Positions 36,843 to 49,368 are shown, counted from the first letter of the stretch. The stretch is 64,000 bases of DNA from Sialis fuliginosa (GCA_961205875.1 OY540813.1:8961001-9025000); one strand, 5' to 3'. Translations and numbers: made by a program. Notes: generated by a model not told the origin, from the letters alone.

Positions 36843-38790
36843 TTATATAATAGGGTAATGCAATATATGTATTTTGTATTATAAAATATATGGTTACATT
36901 TTTTATTAAAGAAAACCAAATATGTATTCAAATATATTACATAATTTGTCGCCGTTAAGTTTGTGCAAACCTTCCAACACAGAAGCACTCCACTTGTAAT
37001 TCACATCGAATGAATCTGAAGCGTGGGAACAATTGCGAAGTCATAACAAACTTAAATATGTATTGTTCTGAATTATATACATACACATACACAATGCATC
37101 AGTGTGTATGTTAAATTACTACGATGATAAATGATATTTGTTTCAACATATGCATGTGTAAAGTGCACATTATAGTATAGCTTCGGACTTGATCCAGTGA
37201 TTTTCCTATATAGTTTATAAATTTCAATAATATACAAATAAATTTTTCTTCATATATCGAGAAACTTCACAGTGAGTGTTCAAAATTTAATTAATTTATC
37301 TATATAAATGCAATTAACGTAAAATTATAATTTTAGGTAGGTAATTATATTTATTTAGATAAATATATATTTTTTTAATAGTGTAAGAGATGACATCTTC
37401 GTTGTAGATTTTTTATACCTAAAATTTCACAACAGTGAATATCTTTAAAATATAACTTTTAAAATAACTAAATCCATATTTAAGAGGACGTACTATATAA
37501 GTATGCACAGATATATGTAAATACAGTTAATTTTACTCATAGAACAATGCTGTCCAAAACTATCCTTGTGTTCTTATTTTATACTATCGTTGCTGTTATT
37601 ATTATGTACAAAGTAATGCATCACAAGTATAATACAAAATAGTGCACTCATTATTATGTAAAAACTAAAACAATGCGCTTGCATATTGACTATACAGAAG
37701 ATTGTTGGTTCAATTTCTGTTGATGGCAACGGAGTGATTGATGATATTGCGTCAGTGGGTTTGTAGGGAAATACGGATTATTGAACATAATTATGTGGTG
37801 TTATTTTTTGACATACATATTAGAATTTTCATTTCAGTATACACGTATGATTAATTGAGTGAGATATTTTAAGTCTAGAAGCAGTTTGTTAAGCGTTCGG
37901 TGTTTATAAATATATAGTATTAAATGAATGTACCTTTTTGTGGGTAATTTTAGAATTGATGTTTAATTTACGATAAAATGTTATAAAAAATATATAAACT
38001 TAAATAAACCAGAGACAATATAGAAAACGTTAAACGTTTTCCTTTTTTAATTTTTAGTATTAAAAGATTAATCTAAAATTTTAACAAAAGTTTAGTACAG
38101 GGATGGGAAAATAAGTGGTACACGTGCTAAACTAGACATGGAAGAGATTTTCAGATTATTTTTTTTAAATTCTCACTTAAAATATATTATTCAAAACAGG
38201 TTTTTAATAGTGAGTTATTTGAACAAGAAAATTCATTAAAAAAAAAATCAAAAATTACAAAAATGTTGTAAAATTAATTTAATATTAAATAAAACTTTTA
38301 TAATATATGTATGTATGTATGTATACTGTATAGGTATACATACATTATGCACTGAAAAATCTAGAGATAGATTAGTAAAATTAATGTACAAACAATAGCT
38401 ATACAAATTTTATTCGTATAGTAATAAATTAATGTATAGTACATACTATTTTGGCCAGTTATTAAAGTTCCAAATCATCGAATATAAATAAACAAATTCA
38501 CAATCAATATAAGACAAGAACTTCTAAAAATTTAACAACAAAAATTTCCTATGGAATAGACAACACTAGTGAATTCTGCAATGTGACGACAGGGAAATAA
38601 ATAGCTACGGTATGTACGCATATTTTGATCACAACTATGAATTTTCGGCAAAGGCAGTAGCCATAAAGCAGAGCCAATCTGATAAGCAACCCGTAAACTA
38701 GTCGGTCACTTACTTTTGAGCGGCGTGGGCCATTTGCTGTGCATCAGACAACGACAGTGTTAATTGTATCGTAAAGTGAATAGCTATGTA

Positions 38791-38810
38791 CGCACACACA
38801 CACACACACA
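38791..38810 (+). repeat. (CA)n microsatellite
   Basis: About nine CA units follow TACG. Confidence 0.9.
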
Positions 38811-38841
38811 TCACATATTTATGTAGATAACTATACTTACA

Positions 38842-39384
38842 CAGAGGTGTAGTTCTAAAAAAACAAGTCGTTTGTATTTTATCCTGATGAAGTCTATCTC
38901 TTTCTATTTTTTTAATTTATAATATTCGTGAACTCAAAAAATTGCAAATTTACATCAAAAGTTATAAAAATCAGAAAGACAAAAATTACTTCGATGATAT
39001 AGCACTGATAGATACTTTAAACAAGTTATGAAACCTCATAACCTCATAAATTACGTCACACGTTAAGGGAGGAGGGAGGATCTACAAAGTGTACAAGTCA
39101 CAAGCTTCATGACATAACATCTAAAAAATCAAAACAATGAATTTCATATAAATTAATATGTTGTTAGTAATTCGAGAACTTTCAAGAGTTTTTGGGAAAA
39201 TTTCGAACGTACATGGTAAAATATCATATAAATAAAAATAATATAAACAGCCAAGGATAATGAAAGAATTTTTATTTTTCGTTGATTTTGAGTACCAAAT
39301 TATTGTTTCGAAATTTGTGTGACATAATTTATAGATGGTCCCTTATTGGTAAAAAAAGTATTATTTGGCGTAATTACACCTCTG
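38842..39384. mobile_element. 543-bp hAT-like TIR element
   Basis: CAGAGGTGTAGTT at 38842 is matched by AATTACACCTCTG ending at 39384 (one mismatch in 13). CAG..CTG ends suggest hAT, but the flanking octamers do not match, so the assignment is tentative. The interior is non-coding. Confidence 0.55.
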
Positions 39385-40230
39385 TCCATCAGTACTACAC
39401 GGTTCAACAACATTAAACATGTTTTTAATTTGAAATCCAAATTCAGAGAGGAATAAAAAGAATACACTTAAAAACTCATTTAAATAATACAACATAATTT
39501 GTATCTAACTACGCACTAACAATCTCGGCCAGGAAGTGTGTGTGGTGTGTGTTAGGGGATATCAGTTGTTGTGGCTCTGACAGACGGACAACGGATGGAC
39601 GTTTGACCATCTCCCTGGCACCTGTTCTTACTGTTTCCTGTTGGTGTTCATAAAGCTGGAATATCTCTGATTTATATTGGAACATGCATTTCATTTAATC
39701 GGTCACTTCAGAACTGAGGTTTAGTGTACATATTATTTTATGTGATACCTACATGTTTAATTTTGTCACTTTATAATATACATATCAATAAACTACATTT
39801 AAGTTGAATATCAGGGGTTATTTCAGTGTGTAGTTATAGCTTGTTTTTGCAGTTTAAAAATGTAAACTACAGTTGTAAAAGCTAATTTGTGTAGTTAAAA
39901 AATTGCAAGTAGAAAGAAAAATACAATAATGTGTAAGTGTAGAGCAAAAAAAGCAAAAAAAGGTATTTGCAGTTGAAAATTTTTCTTAAAATAACCCCTG
40001 ATACACAGGGCCGGATACGGGCTCTAACACCAACCCGAAAAAAAGTAATGTACCGGACTGTATTAAGAATTAATTGTTATACCCATAGGCGCCGATTGCA
40101 AGAGAGAAGGATGGGGAGATCACTTACTTTGGTGTGATTCCACGGGGGATTTTTGTTTATTTAGTAAGTTATGATTTTCGTTCTTATTTTCATATCTTTA
40201 ATTTGATATTTTTATAGCAAATTTTAAATT
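39385..40230. other. Non-coding stretch with an island at 39500-39700
   Basis: The island carries a 61-codon minus frame (39694-39509) of reasonable composition, with an in-frame GTAAGA donor word but no recognised motif. CAGGGCCGGATACGGG at 40008 is an orphan hAT-style end, and TAGGCGCCGATTG near 40086 another transposon scrap. Confidence 0.35.
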
Positions 40231-40410
40231 TATTATAAAATTTTGAATTTTAGATTTCGTTAAACAAATATTATATAAAAAAAATTATTTTTCAAACCGC
40301 AGGCTTCTCAATTAAAGTTTAAAATTTTGCAGAAAAATGGTCGTAATCTTTGAACCGTTGATTTTAGTCAACTGATTTGAAATCAGCGTGTTATAATCTA
40401 TACATATAAT

Positions 40411-40541
40411 ACAAGTCTTCGTATTTCGTCACACATTGCAAGTTTAGAAGAGCCCTGATGATGTCCACTGCAATGTGTGACGAAACGTTGGCTAATAACA
40501 CGACCAAACCGACGCGGCTTACACCCAGATGCCGAGATCCA
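40411..40541 (+). mobile_element. Short retroelement-like insertion with Penelope-type features
   Basis: This 131-bp segment begins ACAAGTCTTCG and ends GCCGAGATCCA. The 12-mer TATACATATAAT occurs immediately before it (40399-40410) and immediately after it (40542-40553), a clear target duplication. The same family occurs at 56011-56126 and 59142-59281 (minus). It contains a hammerhead-like core (40452-40492) of the type reported in the terminal repeats of Penelope-like elements. It has no coding capacity, so it would be a non-autonomous or terminally truncated copy. Assignment to Penelope is inference from the motif. Confidence 0.7.
40452..40492 (+). ncRNA. Hammerhead-ribozyme-like motif
   Basis: The order is stem I GCC (40452-40454), core CTGATGA (40455-40461), hairpin GTCCAC/GTG-T-GAC as stem II, core GAAA (40482-40485), a two-base-pair stem III (AC/GT), predicted cleavage after T at 40489, then GGC pairing with the 5' GCC. 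This is the type I layout with minimal stem III known from Penelope-like elements. One unpaired T lies between CTGATGA and stem II and another in stem II, so activity is not assured. A 14-bp inverted repeat (40427-40440 with 40469-40482) offers a competing fold. Confidence 0.45.
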
Positions 40542-40611
40542 TATACATATAATGTCATGTATATTGTAAAATACTTAAAAATTCTAAAAAAAATTGGTCA
40601 AAAAAACTTAA

Positions 40612-41569
40612 AGATATAAGAAAGTTACTATATAAACAATAACGGTCATTATTTTTAATGTAATTTTTCATTTAAATCAAATTTAAAAGTTTCACAATTT
40701 ATATTCTATAATATAACATCCGCGTCAAAACATCAATAGTTACTAAAGAATAAGAAAAAAATCCAATATATTATCCCAAAAGATTCCGAAGAGATATTTA
40801 TTACAACATGTCAAATTAAAATCTTCTCATGACATGAACATTCATAATTCCGCTCGAGTTCCATTGTAAAGTATTAAATACACAAATTAAATTTATCTTG
40901 AAGTGAAGTTGATCTGAAATATATGCAGCGGCAGCAGTAGCTAGCGTTATTGTTAAACTAATAAACGTATATTCTAATTTACCCCAAAGTAAAGACAAAT
41001 AATAGCACGACACGTGGCAATTCCACAGTGTTTCTTGTAATTATGTAAAACTAGATTGTATCGTTGAATTCAATGGTATGTAATAAGCGAGCAAGGTTGC
41101 TGCTCTCAAGTAAACATTATATAATTATATATTTTATTTGTTCTCTGGGAATAGAAAGACACAAATTTTACTTTGTACCTACATTTAAACCGTGTCATGA
41201 TTGAGGTTATGTAGATTCTTATTGCTTTATTTTTCTGTTTTGTTTGTTTTCTCATTTATTCAGAATTGCTGTAATTTTAACGTTATTAAAGCCTTGAACG
41301 TGCAGTAGTTTATTCTGTTACATTATTGTCATGCTATTTTTTGTGCTTTGGAACTGTTTATATATTTATAATTGAGATCATTAAGACATTAATATCGATT
41401 CGAAGTTAGCTAACTAATGAATATTATGTAGAATTGACCTACTTGCAATATAAAAAAACTTGCATATTTGAGAACAGTATCCATGCTTCCCCCCCCCCCC
41501 ATATGCTATCGTGGGCCACCGAGACATGATTTTTGGCAGGCATCCTCTTGCTAAGATACCTAAAACATT
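40612..41569. other. AT-rich non-coding stretch
   Basis: No gene was recognised. A C-run of about twelve lies near 41490, followed by a mixed-composition scrap (about 41500-41560). The 65-codon minus frame 40816-41013 lacks motifs. Confidence 0.45.
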
Positions 41570-41916
41570 GGGAGCGTTCACGTCTTACCAAAAAACGGAA
41601 CAACGAGCTTTAATTGGTTGATTCATGGAATTTCTGGTGGAATGTACCAGAAATTAAAAGAATTTCATTTTTTAAGCGTATAAGGAAGTGAGAAAGAAGT
41701 ACTAGAAAGAGATAGAAACTAGTGACCAGGCTAACCAAAGAACTTTTATGTTCACTTCATGTCGAGCGTTTCTGCCAGAACACTAGTTTCTTTATCACTT
41801 CCTTACACGCTTAATAATGACATTCTTTAAATTTCTGGTAAATTCCACCAGAAATTCCATGAATCAACCAATCAAAGCTCGTTGTTCACTGTTTTCGGTC
41901 AGTTGTGAACGTGACC
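41570..41916. mobile_element. 347-bp foldback MITE with CGTTCAC ends
   Basis: The left end (GGGAGCGTTCACGTC) and right end (GTGAACGTGACC) are inverted. Long arms of about 120 bp follow, sharing GAACAACGAGCTTT, ATTGGTTGATTCATGGAATTTCTGGTGGAA, CAGAAATT and TAAGCGT..AAGGAAGTGA. The loop contains further partial symmetry (ACTAGTTTC/GAAACTAGT). It is non-coding with no certain target duplication. Confidence 0.85.
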
Positions 41917-42788
41917 ATTTTTTGTACTACAACCAAGAAAAATGCCTCCAGGCTAGAACCCTGCCAGCCCCCTTGCGGAGGTCATGATAGTATCAACAAT
42001 TATTTGGACTTATTATTATCAGATAATTCTTTAAAAATCAATACTAAATTTTGAAAACAGCTTTTTGATTTAACATTTTATCGAGCAAAAATAAATCAAA
42101 ATACATAAAATTAACAATAAATTAAATACACCCTTAAATGTAACTTTGTTATTTATTAGCGACACATAAAAATAATCGCTGCAGTTGTAATAACCTAAAT
42201 TATATTTCTACATAGTTATATCTCATATTTTTCAGTTATACACACAGATAGATAAATGCTAAGAACTATTTATGTACTCCCGATATATAGCAGGGAGTGA
42301 TACACAAACACATCGTTTCTTTTTCTGTTATTTATGATAATGTACACATGGGTTTTTGCGGCAACACATAACAATCTGGTAGTTTATAGACGAGTCTGAT
42401 ATATTGCTAACATTCACTATTGCACTCGTAAAGTAAACAAAATAGATTTATTATATTTTATATATTATAAATATGGGTTCATGTATAAATCTTTATATGA
42501 TTCTTTTGCCATTTTTGTTATCGATATTTGAACAAATATTATTGGGAATATTAAATTAAATCTACATTATTTATTACTCTATTTTTTACAAATATAGTAG
42601 AGGAAATGCGATGATATAAGGCACTATGCTTTTTATAAATATCAATCAATATACTTCTTAAATTTAAAAGAAATAATTACAATATTACAGAAAATGTGCA
42701 GATACAGAATTTATTGTTAGTCATATGTCGTGTTTAGACCAAAAAGACAAAACAACAACATGGTACTTTAAAAACATTTGTCTTTCTG
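41917..42788. other. AT-rich non-coding stretch
   Basis: A mixed scrap at 41935-41985 (CTGCCAGCCCCCTTGCGGAGG) may be transposon-derived. Otherwise nothing was recognised. Confidence 0.45.
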
Positions 42789-42796
42789 GTTGCAAC

Positions 42797-43038
42797 TAGG
42801 GTGACCAGACTTTAGTTTTTGTAAACCCTGACATGTAAATGAAGACTTATTTTTCTACTTTACTTTATCCTTTTTATTTTAAATATCCTACTCCTCATAT
42901 ATTTGCGCCCCCTGCTATTTTTTGACGACCTTTGATTTAGTCGTTAACATTATTACAAAATCCGGAGAAATTACATCGAAACCCAACAGTATTCAAACCC
43001 TGAGACTCTGGGTGAAAACCTGAGACCTGGTCACCCTA
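42797..43038. mobile_element. 242-bp hAT-like MITE
   Basis: TAGGGTGACCAGAC at 42797 is matched by GACCTGGTCACCCTA ending at 43038. The flanking octamers GTTGCAAC and GTCACAAC match at six of eight positions, as expected for an aged hAT target duplication. AAACCCTGA is repeated in the interior in inverted and direct contexts. It is non-coding. Confidence 0.75.
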
Positions 43039-46024
43039 GTCACAACACGGCAATATATGTACGTACCTACACATATTGCCACATGCACATATTATTTTGA
43101 TAATTATGTGTTTTTAGAAATTATCAATATCAACTTTATTAGATAACCACAACAAAATTATTTAAAATACAAAATATTCGAATTGTAAAAAAAACTCATA
43201 GTAATATCCATCTGTGAAATCAGTAAAAATATCCTGATATAATAAATTATTTACATCAAGTAGAAACCTAATTATGTGCCATAGAACAGTTTTCACTGAA
43301 AAGTCCTTTCTTCTACATGAATATTTCAACTAATAAAAACAATCATCAATTATCTTCTAATATCTACACCTATAAATCTATTTTCACTTAACGTCGTTTC
43401 TTTCTATAATCTAAATGAATTTTCAACAAGCACACTCACTATCTTAGCATTTAACACAATTACGATAATTTATGGAGATTCTTAGTGCCCGAATACGAAA
43501 CGAAAATAGTATTTCTGACGATGTATTACATATGAAATTTATTAGTTACTTAGCTCTTCGACCTTGTCTTGCGGTCTCTAAATTATAACAAATATCACAC
43601 ACGTTAGTAATCCGCAGGGCCGGATCATCTATATAATCTATAAACTCCAAAACAAAACCAAACTAAGTACTGTTAAAAAATATAATTGCCAAAAAATTAA
43701 TGTATTTGAATTTAGAAGAAAGTACGTGTTATTAAATGTAAGGAACAAATTATTATTCAATTTATTGTTAAACAAATCTTCATTATAGTAATCGTCATTA
43801 ACCGAAAAATACATTTAATATAGTAAGTATAAACTATTCATAGTTTAAATTATCAACTACATAAATGCTTCTAATTATACATTTTTTTTTCAATTAATTA
43901 TACCTAAATAAATATCTATTGAATAATACTATGAAAAAATTACTACGAAATAATCCCAGAACCACTAATATAGAAAAAAAAATAGCTTTTTCTATTTCTT
44001 ATGTGAAATTTAAACTGAATTTTATGGTCTTAATCCAATACTGGATATCTGGGTCTGTAATAAATCTGAAATATTTGTGTTGACTTCAACTAAGAACATC
44101 TGCACTGAACACTGCATGCAAAAATGACGAAATCGAAAAATTATTTATAACTGTTCCAGTATAAGTGCGACAAAAAATTAAAATTAAATATAATGATACT
44201 ATATATGTAGAAGCTTTAAACTTTACTCTTAATTAAAATTATCGCTTTATAACATTTGCATTTAAGATATAGTTTACTGATTTGTAAATAGGTCCAAATA
44301 AAATAGGTACTTCTTTTTATTTCAAGTTATTATTTTTAAATTAATTCATATTTTACAGTTGAAATTTTTAAACATAACGAAAATGATAATTTCACGGCTT
44401 ACTTAGTGATCTAAAGCAGATTCTAATAAATTTATTTAAGGTATTCATCGGCGATAAACAAGGTTCGCTAATAGAAAAAGAAGTATTGCGCGTTTCGTGT
44501 TCAGAAAATAAAAAAAAGCATTAATAAGTCCAAAATTTGTAAATAACTAAAACAATATTATAAGAAGCTCCATTTAAAGTCCTGAACTGATTCACAACCT
44601 ATGAGCAAAGATATCGTCAAAATAAAATCAATAAAAACATATAGTACCTATAATAGTTATAGGAATTACGCTCACAATGCTAAAATTTCTTGATTTTATT
44701 TTAACCATATCATTGCTCAGAGATGGTAAATCATTTTAAGATTTTGAATGAAGGTTCTAATAATATTTTTTTAGTTATTTATAAAATTTTGGCTTATTTT
44801 TGATTTTTAGATTTTGTCAAGAAATACCTTAACCCAAATAAAAATTCATGCATCGTGTTATTCAAAATTAATAATTCATAATATGCAAATAAGAAACAAA
44901 AATAAAATAATACAACGGTGCGCTATATAATTTATGCTTATTTTGTTGTAAAAATCCAGTGTGAAAATTATGTTTAGCATGTGCAGTCTCGAGTATTTTA
45001 AATTACAATAAATAATAAAATACCGGATGCTTTGAATGCATAAATGCCTTTAACCCAACTTATTTATATTCAGTACACATATTTGCAAATTATATGCAAA
45101 CCACTAATGTTTCAATTTATTCATTTAGCAAGAATATTTGCTGCTTAAATTTCAGTACAGAATTACATGCATATGTAAGAACGGACATATTTTATGGATT
45201 AACTTCAGGGAACGAGAGATACGTGCGATCCGTGAATTTCCAGAACAAGTTTAATCCGTTGCCAAATCTTCTATCGGTGTTGAATATGAACACTGCATAT
45301 ATTTTTATTTCGTTTTTTGTTCTGTTATGTTAAAGAAAAAAGAGTGTTGTTACGTTTTGGAGATTGCTGATATTTAAATAAGAATTTATAAGATCATCTT
45401 TATTTTTCCTAATTAAATATTAACTAAAACAATAAAAAATATTCTGTAAAATTTCATACTGTACTATGAGCTTCAGAAGTCGTCTGCCACCCTAAAGATC
45501 AGAATCGCTTACAACAGATTCGATAATATTAAGTCAAATATCATCGGTTATCTTTTTCTAGGGCGGAGCTTATATAGTTACGTTCATTCCATTATTTAAT
45601 TTTATATCAAGTTTAACATATTTAAATATTAAAATTTGGAATATCAAATATTTATTACAACAGAATTTACTTATATAATTTTTAATAGTTACATAATAAT
45701 TTAATCGAACAAATATATATGAGTACTATAAAATGTGTTTCAAAATATTTGTCTTTATTTGGTACATGGAGAAATGATTTAAATATTATAATAATCAAAT
45801 GGAAGGAGCCTACTAATTTTGTGATAAGCAAAATTGAATGAAAACTGGTCGACCACTTCTGCATGCGACTCTACATGCACATCATCACACGTACGAGTAA
45901 ATAAATAAATTTTTTTTTTACTATCTGTCCCGAAAGTTCATGGCGCGCTGAAAATAAAATATATCTTTATTAAATAAATCAATTTAATTACCAAAATCCG
46001 AAAAATACATAATATATAAATATA

Positions 46025-46117
46025 AAGTTTGCTTTTAAATTATAGCCATTTATTTTGTTTATTTTTTTCTCCACTTTAACACTGGGGTATTGTTCAAGAC
46101 TGAAAACCTTATTTATT
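46025..46117 (+). repeat. Family D right-end fragment
   Basis: It shares TTATAGCC.TTTATTTTGTTTA and AACACTGGGGTAT.T.CAAGACTG....ACCTTAT with the right part of 31383-31877, same orientation, with an internal deletion. Confidence 0.65.
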
Positions 46118-46371
46118 GTATTAACTATAAAAATTTTCACTTAAAAAAAAATTATGTTTAAAAATGCATATAATAATAATAATCAATAATATATGCACAT
46201 TATTCCCATACCACTTAAATATGAATACAAAATTCAATTATTCACAATTACTATTACATTAGAATTAATTATCATTTGTTGTTATCATATTAATGATAAA
46301 TAGTCCCGGTGTAACAAAACAACTCTTTACATTAGATTAATGCCCAATAAACTTACAGGCAATGACAGCGT

Positions 46372-46400
46372 GGGTGTGTAACACACACACACACACACAT
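46372..46400. repeat. (CA)n microsatellite with short inverted flank
   Basis: GGTGTGTAACACACAC continues to about ten CA units. The GTGTGT/ACACAC junction can fold. Confidence 0.9.
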
Positions 46401-46601
46401 ATTAAGTGAAGTGTAAAGCTTACAGTATTGATTGTATGTGTGTATTAATTAATTTCTAACATCTAGGTAACTGACACAGATCTCGTTCGAGAGACCTGTG
46501 TGACATTTAAAACTCTTACGGGTTGCAGCTGCAGCTTGCACTTTTACAGAGCCGGATTTAGTGTAATGTCTGTGTTGATATGTAAATGTGAACTATGACA
46601 T

Positions 46602-46620
46602 CTAATATATATATATATAT
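46602..46620. repeat. (AT)n microsatellite
   Basis: About nine AT units. Confidence 0.9.
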
Positions 46621-47376
46621 CATATAAACGGGTTACTTGTATGCACGTAAAGGTTAAATGTATATTAATAACTATATTGATCGAATTTTATAAAGCTCCT
46701 GATATTTTTTTATAACCAAGAGGTTGTGTTTATTCATTGTTCTTGCATAGAATTGAAACCACGATTTTTGGGCGTTGAAAGGTAAAGCTCAAAAATTAAT
46801 TTACAAACCTATTGAAAATTTATCTTGCGTGAATATAATTTTAGTTAAAAATTCATGTTTATCATTGGCTATAAAACAATTTACATGAACAATTTAACTA
46901 TTCAAAACTTCATAACGGTCGCATAAAAACCTCAATTCTATACTTTAGAAGATAAATGATAATTAACAAGGAAAAGTATATTCAGATCTCATTATCATAT
47001 GATATAATATTTTAATTTATTCAGATGAGCATCGAGCATTTATATACAAGATGAATAATACGCTCCTGCATCCACACCCATCTGCCCACTCGTATGGACA
47101 AATACTAGTTTTCCATACAGCACGACTGTTGTAGTTGTACGTAGTGTAGTAGTAACCATGAAACACGTGAAAGTAAAGAGACCACAGCACACCGATACGA
47201 TCTCCATCTCTGTTAGACTAATTGTGAATACACTTCACAGGCGACTTCTACATAAATATTATGAGGAGCTAACTTTTATTTCATTTTATCTACATAAAAC
47301 TGTTCTGACGTAGAAGTAAATAACTCTAGTAATAAAAAATAAATAATGTTAACTAGTTCATTTATTTACTAAATTA

Positions 47377-47590
47377 TTTTGCTTCCTCACCAAAGCGAAG
47401 ATATGAGAATCTTTGTGATAAAATGAAAAAAAATTGTTCTCCGATTTCAAAATTTTAACTTGATCTTTCTATATCAGGTCAAGACTTTTACACTCTATGT
47501 CTATCTGTCTTTCTGTCCCCTGAATCCTTGTCATACGTATAACTCATGAACTACTGAACCGATATTAAAAATCATCAATATTGTGTGTAA
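47377..47590 (-). repeat. Dispersed repeat family C, copy 2
   Basis: Reverse complement of the 3' part of family C: TTTTGCTTCCTC, TATGAGAATCTTTGTGAT, GTTCTCCGATTTCAAAATTTT, CCTGAATCCTTGTCAT, AACTCATGAACTACTGAACC. It carries a CTATCTGTCTTTCTGTC stretch absent from 35214-35578. Confidence 0.8.
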
Positions 47591-48890
47591 GGGAGAGGAG
47601 TAACATTCCAAAATATGTATTTTTTTTAAATATCTGAAGAACGACACAATGACATGTTACGTGAAAATTTTAAAGCATTTAATTTCCTATAATAAAGTTC
47701 ACCACAACATTTGTTGTAAAATATTCCCTTACAATTTATTATTATATTTTTTTGATTTGCTATTTACTTTGATATTTTAAATTGTTTATCCAGCCGACTT
47801 TCTTCTCATGCTGTGGCCGCCAATGATACCTGTGTAGTGTATAATGTATATCCATCGACTGGTCTTGTAATATCGATGGATCAAGAGTGTGTTGTGTAAC
47901 ACCGCGCTTTATTATAACCGTTCAGGCAATTTCTATACCGTTTAACCCATTGCGAGATGTGTGTGTCTGAATGCGTTTTTAATTACATCGCCTGTATATA
48001 TGAAAAACAGTGTCAATCGTAAATGCAAGCGTTGCGACATCTTTTGACACCTAATTATTAAATTTCAGACGATGCGTTTTATCTGTTGATCTTGAGATCT
48101 CATTAATAATAGATGATTATTAGTAAGAGAGATTAAGAACTGTATGAAACATACATCCACTTGTTTATCGTTATGGCTATATTTCAACTGCTTTTTAATT
48201 CTATTTTGATGATTATGATTGCAGTATAAATAAGTTTAATTATAATATACCCGTAGATACTGCAGGCTACTGTTAATAAAGTGTTACAAATCTTAATAAA
48301 ATATAACGATATGTTTATTTTAATTATTATTAAGTGCATCTATATTTTTCTATATCCCACAAAATAACCGAGATCGACCAGAATCTGTACTCACATATAT
48401 ATTTTAGTATGTAATAAAATGTATGATAACCACAAACATCTAAAATCTGAAATTGAATTTTCAGTATACGAGTTGTAAGTTAGTGTGTTTGTAACAGGGT
48501 AACAGGCCCCTGCTATAACTTTACTGTTTATACGATGTTATTATTCTAATAGTTACAGTAACAATCATGAAAATTTAATAGATCAATTTATCCTATCATA
48601 AAACTAAAACTCTATATATCTAGGCCTGTAAACGAAATCACAGTATTAACTACCTCTAATAAAATTTAAACCGTTTAATTTAGTTTCTAGTTAATCAATC
48701 TAATATCACACGGTCGTTGACCGGCTGATGAAAGAAGAACTAACCCAATTCACTAAATCTAAAAGTCTAATTTAAATGCGGATGATAAAAATTCGAACAA
48801 GGGAATCGTGATGATCACTGAGAACGGAATGATCGCGAAAGCAATAAATAAAACTACCAAAAGCCTATTTCGTAAATACCTCAATAAAAA
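47591..48890. other. AT-rich non-coding stretch
   Basis: No gene was recognised. Slightly mixed composition occurs at 47800-47970 and 48700-48860. Confidence 0.45.
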
Positions 48891-48893
48891 AAC

Positions 48894-48935
48894 TATAAAA
48901 GCCCAGCGTACGTTCTTTAATTTAAGTTCAACTCG
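48894..48935 (+). promoter_or_regulatory. Possible core promoter
   Basis: TATAAAAG lies at 48894-48901 and an initiator-like TTCAACT about 33 bases downstream (A near 48930). The next ATG at 48968 has A-rich context (ATAAAATG) and opens an 84-codon frame. Spacing and order fit a TATA/Inr promoter, but TATA words are frequent in this composition. Confidence 0.3.
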
Positions 48936-48967
48936 AGATCTGTTGTAAAAGAAACGGTGGAAATAAA

Positions 48968-49222
48968 ATGTCTACAATTGGTTGTGTGGCCGGGACAAGG
49001 AAATTTAATTTAACAGTGAATGTAGGTATCGTGCTTTACGAGCGTGTATACTTTACTCCAACAGGCTTCTGTTCGTCACGACACAAACACCGCGTCATCA
49101 CGGATAGGTTAATTGCTGGGAATCATCTCTTTGCTACTGCTACTCGCACAAACATAAAAACATCTAAACTACCCACTCCCTTTGTGCCAACATTAATGTA
49201 CCTACTACATTTTTTTAAATAA
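48968..49222 (+). CDS. Candidate small ORF or first exon, unrecognised
   Basis: This is an 84-codon frame from ATG to TAA in sequence visibly GC-richer than its surroundings. The product is mildly basic (TRKFNL, SSRHKHRVITDRL, TNIKTSKLP) with no signal peptide, membrane segment or motif that I recognise. A possible donor GTAGGT occurs at about 49022, so only the first part might be exonic. The upstream TATA/initiator arrangement is the main reason to list it. Chance or a transposon remnant is quite possible. Confidence 0.15.
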   Translation: MSTIGCVAGTRKFNLTVNVGIVLYERVYFTPTGFCSSRHKHRVITDRLIAGNHLFATATRTNIKTSKLPTPFVPTLMYLLHFFK

Positions 49223-49368
49223 GTACGTTTACATGTCGACTTCTACGTATATGAACTACAAACCGAATCTAAAACGAAAAATAAAATTACAAAATTATTA
49301 TTGCAAACCCCAAGCAAGCTATGGCTTGGATGTGCGTTCTATTGTCGTGCTAAAAAATTTTTTGGTTT
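49223..49368. other. Short non-coding spacer
   Basis: AT-rich; no feature was recognised apart from the scrap CCCCAAGCAAGCTATGGCTTGG, a small hairpin. Confidence 0.4.

Larger units (their letters stand above)
35579..38841. other. AT-rich non-coding stretch
   Basis: No gene was recognised. Frames at 35664-35906 and 36115-36330 lack motifs; GGTGCGTACAGATCT near 36204 may be a transposon scrap. (TATG) units lie near 38307-38325. A small mixed patch lies at about 38690-38780, followed by a CA run. Confidence 0.45.
40231..40611 (+). repeat. Family B half copy, interrupted by a nested insertion
   Basis: It matches the left arm of the 8470-9215 palindrome (TTTTGAATTTTAGATTTCG, TTTCAAACCGCAGG, GATTTTAGTCAACTGATTTG, AAATTGGTCAAAAA) with an internal deletion after the CCGCAGG word. 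A 131-bp foreign segment interrupts it at 40411-40541. Without the insert, the sequence reads continuously into GTCATGTAT as in the 8.8-kb copy. Confidence 0.82.
43047..47376. other. AT-rich non-coding stretch
   Basis: No gene was recognised. CAGGGCCGGATC at 43617 is an orphan hAT-style end. Frames at 45094-45333 and 45682-45864 are unsupported. A mixed patch at 46465-46560 has a small CACAG..CTGTG hairpin, and another lies at about 47055-47215. These may be regulatory. Confidence 0.45.

Noticed and set aside
36651..36884. 77-codon open frame over the minisatellite
   Set aside because: Low-complexity coding caused by the tandem repeat.
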